Assembly (NCBI RefSeq): GCF_035987325.1 | Contig: NZ_CP108488.1 | Span: forward strand, 2,232,001-2,296,000 | From: Streptomyces sp. NBC_01244 | GTDB lineage: Bacteria > Actinomycetota > Actinomycetes > Streptomycetales > Streptomycetaceae | Direction of reading: 5' to 3' | Length of the DNA stretch: 64,000 bases | Shown here: positions 21,085 to 29,732 of the stretch, piece by piece | Layout of the letters: each line of letters begins with the position of its first letter | Numbering within the stretch: the first letter of the stretch is position 1 | Position numbers and translations under genes: made by a program | The notes under the pieces: model-generated | Told to the model about the DNA's origin: nothing | Databases searched by the model: none | What the model saw: only the letters and a program-made list of their open reading frames with translations

Positions 21085-21102
21085 GTGCTGTAAGCACCTT
21101 AC
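21085..21102. promoter_or_regulatory. Two overlapping perfect palindromes in XRE/exonuclease divergent spacer
   Basis: GTGCT-GTA-AGCAC (21085-21097) and GTAAG-CAC-CTTAC (21090-21102) overlap by eight bases, 60-77 bp upstream of the XRE ATG. The minus strand reads TAAGGT, a plausible -10, within them. Likely autoregulatory operator. Confidence 0.5.
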
Positions 21103-21184
21103 GCAGCAACCGGCTCCGGTTTCGCGCTCAAGAGCAGAGGAGGCCGTACCTGCGCCACTTTCCGTTTCCCCTCAGTGCATCATC

Positions 21185-22117
21185 GTGACCGTGACGACGA
21201 CACGACGCCTGATGCTCCTGGACACCGCTTCCCTCTACTACCGCGCGTACTTCGGCGTGCCGGACTCCGTGAAGGCCCCCGACGGCACTCCGGTCAACGC
21301 CGTCCGCGGCCTGCTCGACTTCATCGGCCGCCTCGTGCAGGACCACCGGCCCGACGACCTGGTCGCCTGCATGGACGCCGACTGGCGGCCCCACTGGCGG
21401 GTGGAGCTGATCCCGTCGTACAAGGCCCACCGGGTCGCGCAGGAGACCGAGAGCGGCCCGGACGTCGAGGAGACCCCGGACACCCTGGCCCCGCAGGTCC
21501 CGATCATCGAGGCGGCCCTGGACGCCTTCGGCATCGCCCGGGTGGGGGTCGCCGGGTACGAGGCCGACGACGTGATCGGCACCCTGACCGGCCGCGCGAC
21601 GGGCCCCGTGGACATCGTCACGGGCGACCGGGACCTGTACCAGCTGGTCGACGACGCCAAGCAGCGCCGCGTGCTGTACCCGCTGAAGGGCGTGGGCACC
21701 CTCCAGGTCACCGACGAGGCGTGGCTCCGCGAGAAGTACGGGGTCGACGGCCCCGGCTACGCCGATCTGGCGCTGCTGCGCGGGGACCCGAGCGACGGCC
21801 TGCCGGGCGTCCCCGGAATCGGCGAGAAGACGGCGGCGAAGCTGCTGGACGCCTACGGGGACCTGGCCGGAATCATCGCCGCCATCGAGGACCCGAAGTC
21901 GAAGCTGACACCCACCCAGCGCAAGCGGCTGGACGAATCGAGGCCCTATCTGGCGGTCGCCCCGAAGGTGGTCCAGGTCGCCTCGGACGTTCCGCTTCCG
22001 CAGTTCGACCCGGCGCTCCCCGCCGTTCCCGCCCGGCCGGATCTGGTGGCCGCGCTCGCGCACCGGTGGGGCCTGAGTGGTGCCGTTGAACGTCTGGGCA
22101 GCGCACTCCGCCACTGA
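21185..22117 (+). CDS. 5'-3' exonuclease (PolA N-terminal/FEN-like)
   Basis: 310 residues. The PIN-like resolvase-like domain has LLDTASLYYRAYFG, the acidic metal ligands in ACMDADWRP, YEADDVIGT and IVTGDRDLYQLV, and the H3TH DNA-binding motif GLPGVPGIGEKTAAKLL. This is a stand-alone 5'-nuclease homologous to the N-terminal part of DNA polymerase I, expected to trim flaps or RNA primers. The start is uncertain: GTG 21185 gives a short leader VTVTTTRR; no clear ribosome site is visible and the frame is open further upstream. It diverges from the XRE operon. Confidence 0.88.
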   Translation: MTVTTTRRLMLLDTASLYYRAYFGVPDSVKAPDGTPVNAVRGLLDFIGRLVQDHRPDDLVACMDADWRPHWRVELIPSYKAHRVAQETESGPDVEETPDTLAPQVPIIEAALDAFGIARVGVAGYEADDVIGTLTGRATGPVDIVTGDRDLYQLVDDAKQRRVLYPLKGVGTLQVTDEAWLREKYGVDGPGYADLALLRGDPSDGLPGVPGIGEKTAAKLLDAYGDLAGIIAAIEDPKSKLTPTQRKRLDESRPYLAVAPKVVQVASDVPLPQFDPALPAVPARPDLVAALAHRWGLSGAVERLGSALRH

Positions 22118-22126
22118 GGTGCTAAC

Positions 22127-22145
22127 TTAGGTAATCCTAAGCTTC
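22127..22145 (+). promoter_or_regulatory. Iron box (DmdR/IdeR-type operator)
   Basis: TTAGGTAATCCTAAGCTTC matches 14 of 19 positions of the DtxR/IdeR/DmdR consensus TTAGGTTAGCCTAACCTAA, with a perfect TTAGG-N4-CCTAA core. It lies 35-50 bp before a siderophore-interacting protein gene, so iron repression is likely. Confidence 0.7.
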
Positions 22146-22178
22146 ACGGAGTCAGGGTCGGAGAGTCAGGGAGACGTC

Positions 22179-23027
22179 GTGGCAGAAGGACGCGCCCGCA
22201 AGGTCGGCACCGCAGTGGTCGTGCGGACCGAGCGGTTGAGTCCGCACATGGTGCGGATCGTGCTGGGCGGTGCGGGGCTGGCCGGATTCAGTGCGGGCAG
22301 GTACACGGACCACTACGTGAAACTGCTCTTCGCACCGGCCGGCGTCACCTACACCACCCCCTGGGACCTGGACCGGATCCGGGCGGCCCACCCCCGCGAG
22401 GAATGGCCGCGCCAGCGCGCGTACACCGTGCGCGCCTGGGACCCGGTCCGCCTGGAGCTGACCCTCGACTTCGTGGTCCACGGCGACGAGGGACTGGCCG
22501 GCCCCTGGGCGGCCCGCGTCCAGCCGGGTGAGCTCGTACGCTTCCTCGGTCCGGGCGGGGCCTACGCCCCGGACCCGGTCGCCGGCTGGCACCTCCTGGT
22601 CGGCGACGAGAGCGCCCTGCCGGCGATCGGCGCGGCGATGGAGCGGATGCCCGCCGGGGCGCGGGTCCACGCCCTCGTGGAGGTCCGGGGCCCGGAGGAC
22701 GAGCAGCGGATCGCCACCCCCGACGGCGTCGTCCCGGTCTGGATCCACCGCGGCTCCCGCCCGATCGGGGAGGCGCTGACCGCGGCCGTCGAGGCCCTGG
22801 CCTTCCCCTCCTCCGACGTGCACGCGTTCGTGCACGGCGAGGCCGGCTTCGTCAGATCCCTCCGCCACCACCTGCGCATCGAACGCGGCATCCCGCGCGA
22901 GCGCCTGTCCATCTCGGGCTACTGGCGCCTGGGCCAGACCGACGAGGGCTGGCGCGCGATCAAGCGGGACTGGAACGCGGAAGTCGAAGCCGAGCAGGAA
23001 CGCACCCTGGCCGGCGCCACTTCCTGA
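22179..23027 (+). CDS. Siderophore-interacting protein (FAD ferric-siderophore reductase)
   Basis: 282 residues. The FAD-binding domain (about 10-130) has the RxYT flavin motif (R80-A-Y-T83) and HGDEGLAGPWAARVQPGE; the SIP NAD(P)H-like domain follows (LLVGDESALPAIGAAMERMPAG, VHGEAGFVRSLRHHL) with the typical ISGYWRLGQTDEGW C-terminus. It reduces ferric siderophores in the cytoplasm to release iron. GTG 22179 follows GGGAG. Monocistronic as far as visible, with an iron box in its promoter. Strong family call. Confidence 0.95.
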   Translation: MAEGRARKVGTAVVVRTERLSPHMVRIVLGGAGLAGFSAGRYTDHYVKLLFAPAGVTYTTPWDLDRIRAAHPREEWPRQRAYTVRAWDPVRLELTLDFVVHGDEGLAGPWAARVQPGELVRFLGPGGAYAPDPVAGWHLLVGDESALPAIGAAMERMPAGARVHALVEVRGPEDEQRIATPDGVVPVWIHRGSRPIGEALTAAVEALAFPSSDVHAFVHGEAGFVRSLRHHLRIERGIPRERLSISGYWRLGQTDEGWRAIKRDWNAEVEAEQERTLAGATS

Positions 23028-23504
23028 CCCGCCGGTGGGGGGCGCCCCGGACGGATCCGGGGGCCCGACACCCACCGACCGGCACGAAATCCCCCACAGG
23101 AACGTCCGGCGCCGCCCCCGCACGTCCCCGCCCGGACCGGGGTGCGACAACCGGCCCGGACCCGGCACGTCCGTCCCCAACCGGACACCCGCACAGCCCA
23201 GGTGCCACAACCGACCCGGACCCGGCACGTCCGTCCCCAACCGGACACCCGCACAGCCCAGGTGCGACAACCGGCCCGGACCCGGCACGTCCCGCCCTGC
23301 CCCGGCGCGTCCGCCCTGCCCCGGCGTCCCGCCCTGCCCCGGCACGCAGCCCCCGCCCAGCCCGGACCAGGCCCCGAAGCAGCCGCACCGGGACCCGCGC
23401 GGCGGCGACACCCCGCCCCCTCGGATCCCGCGGCCAGCAGACAGCGGCCAGCGGCAACGCGGCCACGCAAGGCAGGATCACCCGTTCGGCGGCACAATGG
23501 CCCC
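23028..23504. other. 477-bp repeat-rich spacer without a gene
   Basis: No credible coding region; long frames through it are GC-driven. It contains the 60-bp tandem repeat and a run of short CCCTGCCCCGG repeats (about 23288-23345), then the promoter region of the secreted hydrolase. Confidence 0.75.
23141..23292. repeat. 60-bp tandem repeat, 2.5 copies
   Basis: GGTGCGACAACCGGCCCGGA begins units at 23141, 23201 and 23261 with exact 60-bp periodicity; units one and two differ at two positions, and the third breaks off after CCCGGCACGTCC. Immediately downstream are about three 17-19-bp units ending CCCTGCCCCGG. Confidence 0.95.
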
Positions 23505-25061
23505 ATGCGTACGCTCCGCGCATTCACGGCAGCCGGAGCAGCCGCCCTCCTGGCCTCGGTCGGGACCGCGACCGCCGCGCCGACTCCGCCGCCCGCGCCC
23601 ACCGCCCAGCTCACCGACGCCCAGGTCGACACCGCGGTGCGGCGGCTCGATGCGACGGTCGCCGAGATGATGCGCCGCACCGGGGTCCCGGGGGTCTCCG
23701 TCGCCGTCGTCCACGACGACGAGGTGCTCTACCTCAAGGGCTTCGGCCTGCGCCGCGTCGGCGACCCGGCGACGGTGAATCCCGACACCGTCTTCCAGGT
23801 CGCCTCGCTCTCCAAGCCGATCTCCTCCACCGTCGTCGCCGGGGTCCTCAAGGCCCCCGCCGACTTCGACCGGCACACCGAACTGCCCGGCTTCGCCCTC
23901 AAGGACCCGTGGGTGACCTCCCACGTCACCACCGCCGACCTGTTCTCCCACCGCAGCGGTCTGCCCGACCACGCCGGGGACCTCCTCGAAGACCTCGGCT
24001 ACGACCAGGCGTACATCCTCGACCACCTGCGCCTGGCGCCCCTGAGCCCCTTCCGCGCGAGCTACGCCTACACCAACTACGGGTTCACCGCCGCCGCCGA
24101 GGCGATCGCCCGCTCCCACGGCGCCACCTGGCAGAAGCTCAGCGCCGACACCCTCTTCAAGCCCGCCGGCATGACGCACACCAGCACCGAGTTCCAGGCC
24201 TTCGTCGACTCCCCCGACCACGCGGCCACCCACGTCAAGACCGCCGGTCCGAAGGGTGACGGCGCCTGGAGCCCGCGCTACGTCCGCGATCCCGACGCCC
24301 AGGCCCCGGCCGGCGGGGTGAGCAGCACGGCCCGCGACATGTCCCGCTGGCTGCGGCTCCAGCTCTCCGGCGGCACCCTCGACGGCAAGCGGATCATCCC
24401 GGCCGACACCCTGGCCCGCACCCATCTCCCCGAGATCGTGTCGCAGCCGCCCGCCTCCCCCACCGGCCGCACCGGCTTCTACGGGATGGGCTGGAACGTC
24501 GGCTACGACGACGCGGGCCGCCTGCGCCTGAGCCACTCCGGCGCCTTCGAGCTCGGCGCCAACACCAGCGTCACCATGCTCCCGCTGGAGAAGCTCGGCA
24601 TCGTCGTCCTCACCAACGGCGCCCCCGTCGGCCTCCCCGACGCCGTCGCCGCCGACTTCTTCGACACCGCCGAACACGGGAAGGCCACCACCGACTGGCT
24701 GGCCCTGACGGGTGCCCTCTACGCCCAGATCAACGCGGAGGGCCGCTCCGCCACCGACTACGCCCGCCCGCCCACCGGTGCGAAGCCGGCCGGGGAGGAC
24801 TCCGCGTACACCGGCACCTACGAAAATCCCTACTACGGCAAGGCGACCGTGGCGGCCACGAGCGAGGGCAAGCTGACCCTGTCCCTCGGCCCGGAGCCGA
24901 TGGTCTTCCCCCTGACCCACTACGACGGGGACACCTTCAGCTACGAGACCGCCGGGGAGAACGCCGTCGGCCGCACCGGGGTGTTCTTCTCCCCCGCCGA
25001 CCGCACGGTCCGCATCGAGTACCTGGACGCCGACCACCTGGGGACCTTCACCATGCCCTAG
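23505..25061 (+). CDS. Secreted serine hydrolase, beta-lactamase/class-C PBP fold
   Basis: 518 residues. Signal peptide (about 1-25, cleaving after ATAA), then the beta-lactamase family domain with SxxK as S101-L-S-K104, YxN as Y189-T-N191 and the C-terminal HSG motif (LRLSHSGAFELG). A C-terminal beta-rich domain of about 100 residues (YTGTYENPYYGKATV...) resembles the lipocalin-like extension of class-C-like esterases and peptidases. Likely exported D-aminopeptidase or esterase rather than a resistance enzyme. ATG 23505 places the signal peptide correctly. The stop is 18 nt before the pseudouridine synthase. Confidence 0.92.
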   Translation: MRTLRAFTAAGAAALLASVGTATAAPTPPPAPTAQLTDAQVDTAVRRLDATVAEMMRRTGVPGVSVAVVHDDEVLYLKGFGLRRVGDPATVNPDTVFQVASLSKPISSTVVAGVLKAPADFDRHTELPGFALKDPWVTSHVTTADLFSHRSGLPDHAGDLLEDLGYDQAYILDHLRLAPLSPFRASYAYTNYGFTAAAEAIARSHGATWQKLSADTLFKPAGMTHTSTEFQAFVDSPDHAATHVKTAGPKGDGAWSPRYVRDPDAQAPAGGVSSTARDMSRWLRLQLSGGTLDGKRIIPADTLARTHLPEIVSQPPASPTGRTGFYGMGWNVGYDDAGRLRLSHSGAFELGANTSVTMLPLEKLGIVVLTNGAPVGLPDAVAADFFDTAEHGKATTDWLALTGALYAQINAEGRSATDYARPPTGAKPAGEDSAYTGTYENPYYGKATVAATSEGKLTLSLGPEPMVFPLTHYDGDTFSYETAGENAVGRTGVFFSPADRTVRIEYLDADHLGTFTMP

Positions 25062-25079
25062 CCGCATAGCCTGTACCCG

Positions 25080-26051
25080 GTGAAGCGCAGATCCCACCTC
25101 CCCGACGCGCCCCTGCCCCAGGTCTGTGGCATCGACCCGGTCCGCATGCGGCTGCCCCCCGACCCGGACGGGACCTGGCCGGACCTCGGCTCCTACCTCA
25201 CGGCACGCTACGAGGGCACGCGCGGCGAGGAGTCCATGGCCCGCCTGCTGCGGGACGGCCGGGTGCTGGGCGTCGGCGGCCGGGTGCTGCGGCCGCAGGA
25301 CCCGTACGAGCCGGGCGGCTTCCTGTGGTTCCACCGGGACATGCCGCCCGAGCCCGTGGTGCCCTTCCCCATCGGGGTCGTCTACCGCGACGAGCACCTG
25401 CTGGTGGCCGACAAACCACACTTCCTGGCCACCACCCCGCGCGGCAGCCACGTCTTCCAGACGGCCCTGGCCCGGCTCCGGGTGGAGCTCGACCTGCCCG
25501 CGCTGAGCCCCGCGCACCGGCTGGACCGGATGACGGCCGGGCTGGTGCTGTTCAGCATCCGCCCCGAGGACCGGGGCGCCTACCAGCTGATGTTCCAGGA
25601 GCGGCGGATCCGCAAGGAGTACGAGGCGCTCGCGCCCCACGACCCGGCGGTGGAGTTCCCCCGGACCCTGCGCAGCCATATCGAGAAGGTGCGCGGGGTG
25701 ATGGCGGCGACGGAGGTCGCGGGCGCCGAGCCCAACGCCGAGACCCTGGCCGAACTCCTCGCGGTCCGGGGGGACACCGGTCGCTACCGGCTGACCCCGC
25801 ACACCGGGCGCACCCACCAGCTGCGGGTGCACATGAACAGCCTGGGCCTGCCGATCCTGGGCGACCCGGTCTATCCGGTGGTCCGCGACCCAGCGCCCGA
25901 CGACTACCGGCGCCCGCTCCAGCTCCTGGCCCGCACCCTGGAGTTCACCGATCCCGTCACCGGGATCGCGCACCGGATCGAGAGCGGCCGCACCCTGCGG
26001 GCCTGGGAGGACCTGCCCGGCTGGGAAGAGGGATCCGAGGACCAGGCCTGA
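25080..26051 (+). CDS. RluA-family pseudouridine synthase
   Basis: 323 residues. The catalytic motif HRLDRMTAGLVLF (Asp in HRLD, about residue 150) and the C-terminal TGRTHQLRVHMNSLGLPILGDPVYP are diagnostic of RluA-type synthases, which isomerise uridines in rRNA or tRNA. The N-terminal part (GGFLWFHRDMPPEPVVPFPIGVVYRDEHLLVADKP) leads into the fold without a clear S4 domain. GTG 25080 lies 18 nt after the hydrolase stop, so cotranscription is plausible. It converges on the TetR gene with a 13-nt gap. Target RNA unknown. Confidence 0.92.
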   Translation: MKRRSHLPDAPLPQVCGIDPVRMRLPPDPDGTWPDLGSYLTARYEGTRGEESMARLLRDGRVLGVGGRVLRPQDPYEPGGFLWFHRDMPPEPVVPFPIGVVYRDEHLLVADKPHFLATTPRGSHVFQTALARLRVELDLPALSPAHRLDRMTAGLVLFSIRPEDRGAYQLMFQERRIRKEYEALAPHDPAVEFPRTLRSHIEKVRGVMAATEVAGAEPNAETLAELLAVRGDTGRYRLTPHTGRTHQLRVHMNSLGLPILGDPVYPVVRDPAPDDYRRPLQLLARTLEFTDPVTGIAHRIESGRTLRAWEDLPGWEEGSEDQA

Positions 26052-26064
26052 GAACCCGGAGGTC

Positions 26065-26715
26065 CTAGCGGCCCACGTCCGCGATCCGCAGCGCCGCGTC
26101 GGCGGTGGCCTCCGCGAAGGCGGCCACCGGGCGCGCCGGATCGGAGCGGTGGATCAGCATCACGCCTTCGATGAGGCCGAAGACGAGGTCGTTGCGGAGC
26201 ACCAACCCGGCCTTGTCGCAGGCGAGTTCCGCTCCGGCGTGGGCCTCGTCGAGCAACTCCCGGTAGATGTCCTTGAGTTCCTGGCGCATCCGGCGGAAGC
26301 GCGCGAAGCGCGCACCGGAGACCTCGGGCAACAGGTAGAGCGCGCCCAGGTTGTACGGCCCTCCGCACAGCAGCATCACGTCCGAGCGGCACAGCTCCCA
26401 GAGCCTGCGGCCCGCGGGCCGGTCCGCTTCCCGGACCAGTCGGCGGGCCAGCTCCAGGGAGGGTGCGACCGTGGACTCCAGGAGTTCGGCGAGGAGTTCC
26501 TCCTTGCCGCCGAAGTAGTGGTACATCGTGGCCTGGCGCATTCCGGCCCGTTCGGCCACCGCCCGCGTGGTGGTGGCCGCGTACCCCTTCACCGTGAACA
26601 ATTCGGCCGCCGCGCAGAGGAGTTCCTCGCGCGGCGGCCGCCCGCTCGCCTGTCTCAGCTGATCGGCGCGTGGCCGACCGACCCGTCTCGGCCCGTCATC
26701 CGTTCCACCAGTCAT
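26065..26715 (-). CDS. TetR-family transcriptional regulator
   Basis: 216 residues. A basic N-terminus is followed by the TetR HTH (about 28-75: LLCAAAELFTVKGYAATTTRAVAERAGMRQATMYHYFGGKEELLAELLES) and a helical ligand-binding domain. No obvious target gene is adjacent: the upstream neighbour is the HelY-like helicase in the same direction, the downstream neighbour converges. A 14-bp dyad with a 15-nt spacer lies between the helicase stop and this gene, possibly its operator or the helicase terminator. Ligand unknown. Confidence 0.92.
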   Translation of the reverse strand: MTGGTDDGPRRVGRPRADQLRQASGRPPREELLCAAAELFTVKGYAATTTRAVAERAGMRQATMYHYFGGKEELLAELLESTVAPSLELARRLVREADRPAGRRLWELCRSDVMLLCGGPYNLGALYLLPEVSGARFARFRRMRQELKDIYRELLDEAHAGAELACDKAGLVLRNDLVFGLIEGVMLIHRSDPARPVAAFAEATADAALRIADVGR

Positions 26716-26741
26716 GGCCTGATTTTCCCACAGGACACACC

Positions 26742-26784
26742 GAAGTGATCATGGCAAGAGGTGAGATCCAGCCATGACCACTTC
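26742..26784. promoter_or_regulatory. 14-bp inverted repeat between HelY stop and TetR start
   Basis: GAAGTGATCATGGC (26742-26755) and GCCATGACCACTTC (26771-26784) pair with one mismatch around a 15-nt loop, 27 bp upstream of the TetR ATG and 21 bp past the helicase stop. Terminator without a T tract or TetR operator are both possible. Confidence 0.5.
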
Positions 26785-26805
26785 TGGAGGAACCTACAAG
26801 TCCGG

Positions 26806-29667
26806 CTACCCCACCGAGCTGTAGGCCACCACACCGCGCAGCAGCGCGTCCACCGCCTTGCGGGCGTTGCGGGCCACGGTGCTGCCACCCCCCGAGGAAC
26901 CGGAGGAGGGAGGCGCGGAGGAGGAGGGCGCCGCGGCGGCCACCTGCCCCAGTACGTCGATGACCTGCTTGCACCAGCGCACGAAGTCACCGGCCGGCAT
27001 CTCCGCCTCGCGCAGCACCTCGTCCAGGCTCTTGTCGGAAGCCCACTGGTACACCGCCCACGCGAAACCGAGGTCCGGCTCGCGCTGGCCCACGCCCTCC
27101 GCCTGGTTGATGCCGTGCTCCTCCTCCAGCGCGTCGAGCCGGCCCCAGATATGGACCATCTCGCCGAGCGCGGCCTTCGCCGCGCCGCCGGGCACCTTCG
27201 GCGCGACCGCGTCGTCGGACTGCCGGGCCTCGAAGACCAGCGCCGAGACGCAGGCGGCCAGTTCGGCCGGGCTCAGCCCCTCCCAGACACCGGCCCGCAG
27301 GCATTCCGACGCCAGCAGGTCGAGCTCTCCGTAGAGCCGCGCGAGCCGCCGCCCGTGCGGGGTCACCTCGTCCTCGCGCAGGTAGTCCAGGTCCGTCAGC
27401 AGCGCGTGGATCCGGTCGAAGGTACGGGCGATGGTGTTCGTCCGGCCTTCGATGCGCTGCTCCAGCTGCCGCGTGTCCCGCTGGAGCCGGTGGTGGCGCT
27501 CCGCCCAACGGGCGTGGTCCTCGCGCTCGTCACAGCCGTGGCACGGGTGCGCCCGCAGTGCGGTGCGCAGCCGCGTGATCTCCCGGTCGTCGGCCGCGGC
27601 CGCCCGCCCGCGCGCATGCCGTTCCACGGTGAGGTGCCCGGCCTTGGTCCGCAGCTGCGACGCCAGGTCCCGACGGGACTGCGGGGAGCGCGCGTTGAAC
27701 GTCTTGGGGATCCGCATCCGCTCGATGGCCTCGACGGGGACGGGGAAGTCGATCCCGGCGAGCCGCTTGACCTGCCGCTCCACGGTGAGCACCAGCGGGC
27801 GCGGGCCCTCCGTGTACTCGTGCCCGCGGTGCCCGTTGGACCGCCCGGCCGGGACCCCCGGGTCCAGCACCAGGGCCAGACCGGCGAACTTGCCCGTCGG
27901 CACGTGGATGATGTCGCCCGGCTTGAGCTTCTCCAGCGACGCGGCCGCCTGGGCCCGCCGCTGCGCCGCACCCTGCTTGGCCAGGTCGTTCTCGCGGTCC
28001 TTGAGGTCGCGGCGCAGCCGCGCGTACTCCTCGAAGTCACCGAGGTGGCAGGTCATGCCCTCCCGGTAGCCGTCCAGGCCCTCCTCGTTGCGCTGCACCT
28101 GCCGGGAGATCCCGACGACCGAGCGGTCGGCCTGGAACTGCGCGAAAGAGGTCTCCAGCAGCTCGCGCGAGCGGTGCCGCCCGAACTGCTGGACCAGGTT
28201 GACGGCCATGTTGTACGAGGGCTTGAAGCTGGAGCGCAGCGGATACGTACGGGTACCCGCGAGCCCGGCCAGGCCCGCCGGGTCCATGCCCCGCTGCCAC
28301 AGCACCACCGCATGGCCCTCGACGTCGATGCCGCGACGCCCGGCCCGGCCCGTGAGCTGCGTGTACTCGCCGGGGGTGATGTCGGCGTGCTGTTCGCCGT
28401 TCCACTTGACGAGCTTCTCCAGGATGACCGTGCGCGCCGGCATGTTGATGCCCAGCGCCAGGGTCTCGGTGGCGAACACCGCCTTCACCAGGCCCCGTAC
28501 GAACAGTTCCTCGACGACCTCCTTGAAGGTGGGCAGCATGCCCGCGTGGTGCGCGGCGATGCCCCGCTCCAGGCCTTCGAGCCATTCGTAGTACCCCAGG
28601 ACGTGCAGGTCCTCGGTGGGGATGGAGGCGGTCCGCTCCTCGACGATCTCGCGCACCTTCAGGCGCGCGGTGTCGTCGTTGAGCCGCAGCCCCGCGTACA
28701 GGCACTGCTGGACGGCGGCCTCGCAGCCGGCCCGGCTGAAGATGAAGTTGATGGCGGGCAGCAGCCCGTCGCCGTCCAGCCGGGCGATGACCTCGGGGCG
28801 CGAGGGGGTCCAGATCCGGCCGCGGGAGCGCCGCTCGCGCTCGCGGTCGGCCTCGCGGACCATCTTTCCGCGCCGCCGGTCCTTCGGGTTGTACCGGCTG
28901 CTGTTCTCCTCGCGCGCCATCCGCAGCAGATCGGGGTTGACCTCGCGGCGCGCGGAGCCGCGGCCGCCGTGGTCGGACCCCTCCTCGAAGAGGTCGTAGA
29001 TCCGCCGGCCGGCCATGACGTGCTGCCACAGCGGCACGGGCCGCTCCTCGGAGACGATCACCTGCGTGTCGCCGCGCACGGTGTCGAGCCAGTCGCCGAA
29101 CTCCTCGGCGTTGGAGACGGTGGCGGAGAGCGAGACCAGGGTCACCGACTCGGGGAGGTGGATGATCACTTCCTCCCAGACGGCTCCGCGGAACCGGTCG
29201 GAGAGGTAGTGCACCTCGTCCATCACCACGTAGCCCAGACCGATGAGCGCTTGCGAGCCCGCGTACAGCATGTTGCGGAGCACCTCGGTGGTCATGACGA
29301 CCACCGGAGCATCGGAGTTGACGCTGTTGTCGCCGGTGAGCAGGCCGACCTTGTCGGCGCCGTAGCGCTTGGCGAGGTCGGCGTACTTCTGGTTCGACAG
29401 GGCCTTGATGGGCGTGGTGTAGAAGCACTTGCGGCCCTGCGCCAGCGCCAGGTGCACGGCGAACTCGCCGACGATCGTCTTGCCCGAGCCGGTCGGGGCG
29501 GCGACGAGGACGCCCTTGCCGGCCTCCAGTGCCTTGCAGGCCTCGATCTGGTAAGGATCCAGGTCGAATTCGTACATCTCGCGGAAGGGCGCCAGGGCCG
29601 TGGCCTCTTCGGCGGCGCGGATCCGGGCAGCGGCGTACCGCTCGGCGGGAGAAAGTTCTTCGGTCAT
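26806..29667 (-). CDS. helY: DEAD/DEAH-box RNA helicase, HelY/Mtr4-like
   Basis: 953 residues. Superfamily-2 helicase core: Walker A VAAPTGSGKT (about 55), DEVH box in VVMDEVHYLSDRFRG, SATVSN, and motif VI QLTGRAGRRGID. After residue 550 a long C-terminal region carries the DSHCT-like helical domain and a KOW/arch-type insertion, as in yeast Mtr4 and mycobacterial HelY. It probably unwinds structured RNA for turnover or rRNA maturation. ATG 29667 begins MTEELSPAERYAAARI; upstream open frame lacks similarity. Last of the tatA-tatC-DAGK-helicase run; this gene also neighbours tatC in mycobacteria. Confidence 0.93.
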   Translation of the reverse strand: MTEELSPAERYAAARIRAAEEATALAPFREMYEFDLDPYQIEACKALEAGKGVLVAAPTGSGKTIVGEFAVHLALAQGRKCFYTTPIKALSNQKYADLAKRYGADKVGLLTGDNSVNSDAPVVVMTTEVLRNMLYAGSQALIGLGYVVMDEVHYLSDRFRGAVWEEVIIHLPESVTLVSLSATVSNAEEFGDWLDTVRGDTQVIVSEERPVPLWQHVMAGRRIYDLFEEGSDHGGRGSARREVNPDLLRMAREENSSRYNPKDRRRGKMVREADRERERRSRGRIWTPSRPEVIARLDGDGLLPAINFIFSRAGCEAAVQQCLYAGLRLNDDTARLKVREIVEERTASIPTEDLHVLGYYEWLEGLERGIAAHHAGMLPTFKEVVEELFVRGLVKAVFATETLALGINMPARTVILEKLVKWNGEQHADITPGEYTQLTGRAGRRGIDVEGHAVVLWQRGMDPAGLAGLAGTRTYPLRSSFKPSYNMAVNLVQQFGRHRSRELLETSFAQFQADRSVVGISRQVQRNEEGLDGYREGMTCHLGDFEEYARLRRDLKDRENDLAKQGAAQRRAQAAASLEKLKPGDIIHVPTGKFAGLALVLDPGVPAGRSNGHRGHEYTEGPRPLVLTVERQVKRLAGIDFPVPVEAIERMRIPKTFNARSPQSRRDLASQLRTKAGHLTVERHARGRAAAADDREITRLRTALRAHPCHGCDEREDHARWAERHHRLQRDTRQLEQRIEGRTNTIARTFDRIHALLTDLDYLREDEVTPHGRRLARLYGELDLLASECLRAGVWEGLSPAELAACVSALVFEARQSDDAVAPKVPGGAAKAALGEMVHIWGRLDALEEEHGINQAEGVGQREPDLGFAWAVYQWASDKSLDEVLREAEMPAGDFVRWCKQVIDVLGQVAAAAPSSSAPPSSGSSGGGSTVARNARKAVDALLRGVVAYSSVG

Positions 29668-29732
29668 CTTGTTCTCGAGCCTACCCGCCGCCCCTGACAA
29701 CAGTCGCGATCTTTTGCGCGGGCCCGGACGTC

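Noticed and set aside
23141..23292. CRISPR-like array from 60-bp repeats
   Set aside because: Units abut without spacers and no cas genes are present; a plain tandem repeat.
26761..29697. 978-codon open frame antisense to the helicase
   Set aside because: Leu/Arg/Val-rich shadow of a long GC-rich gene, with no domain motif.
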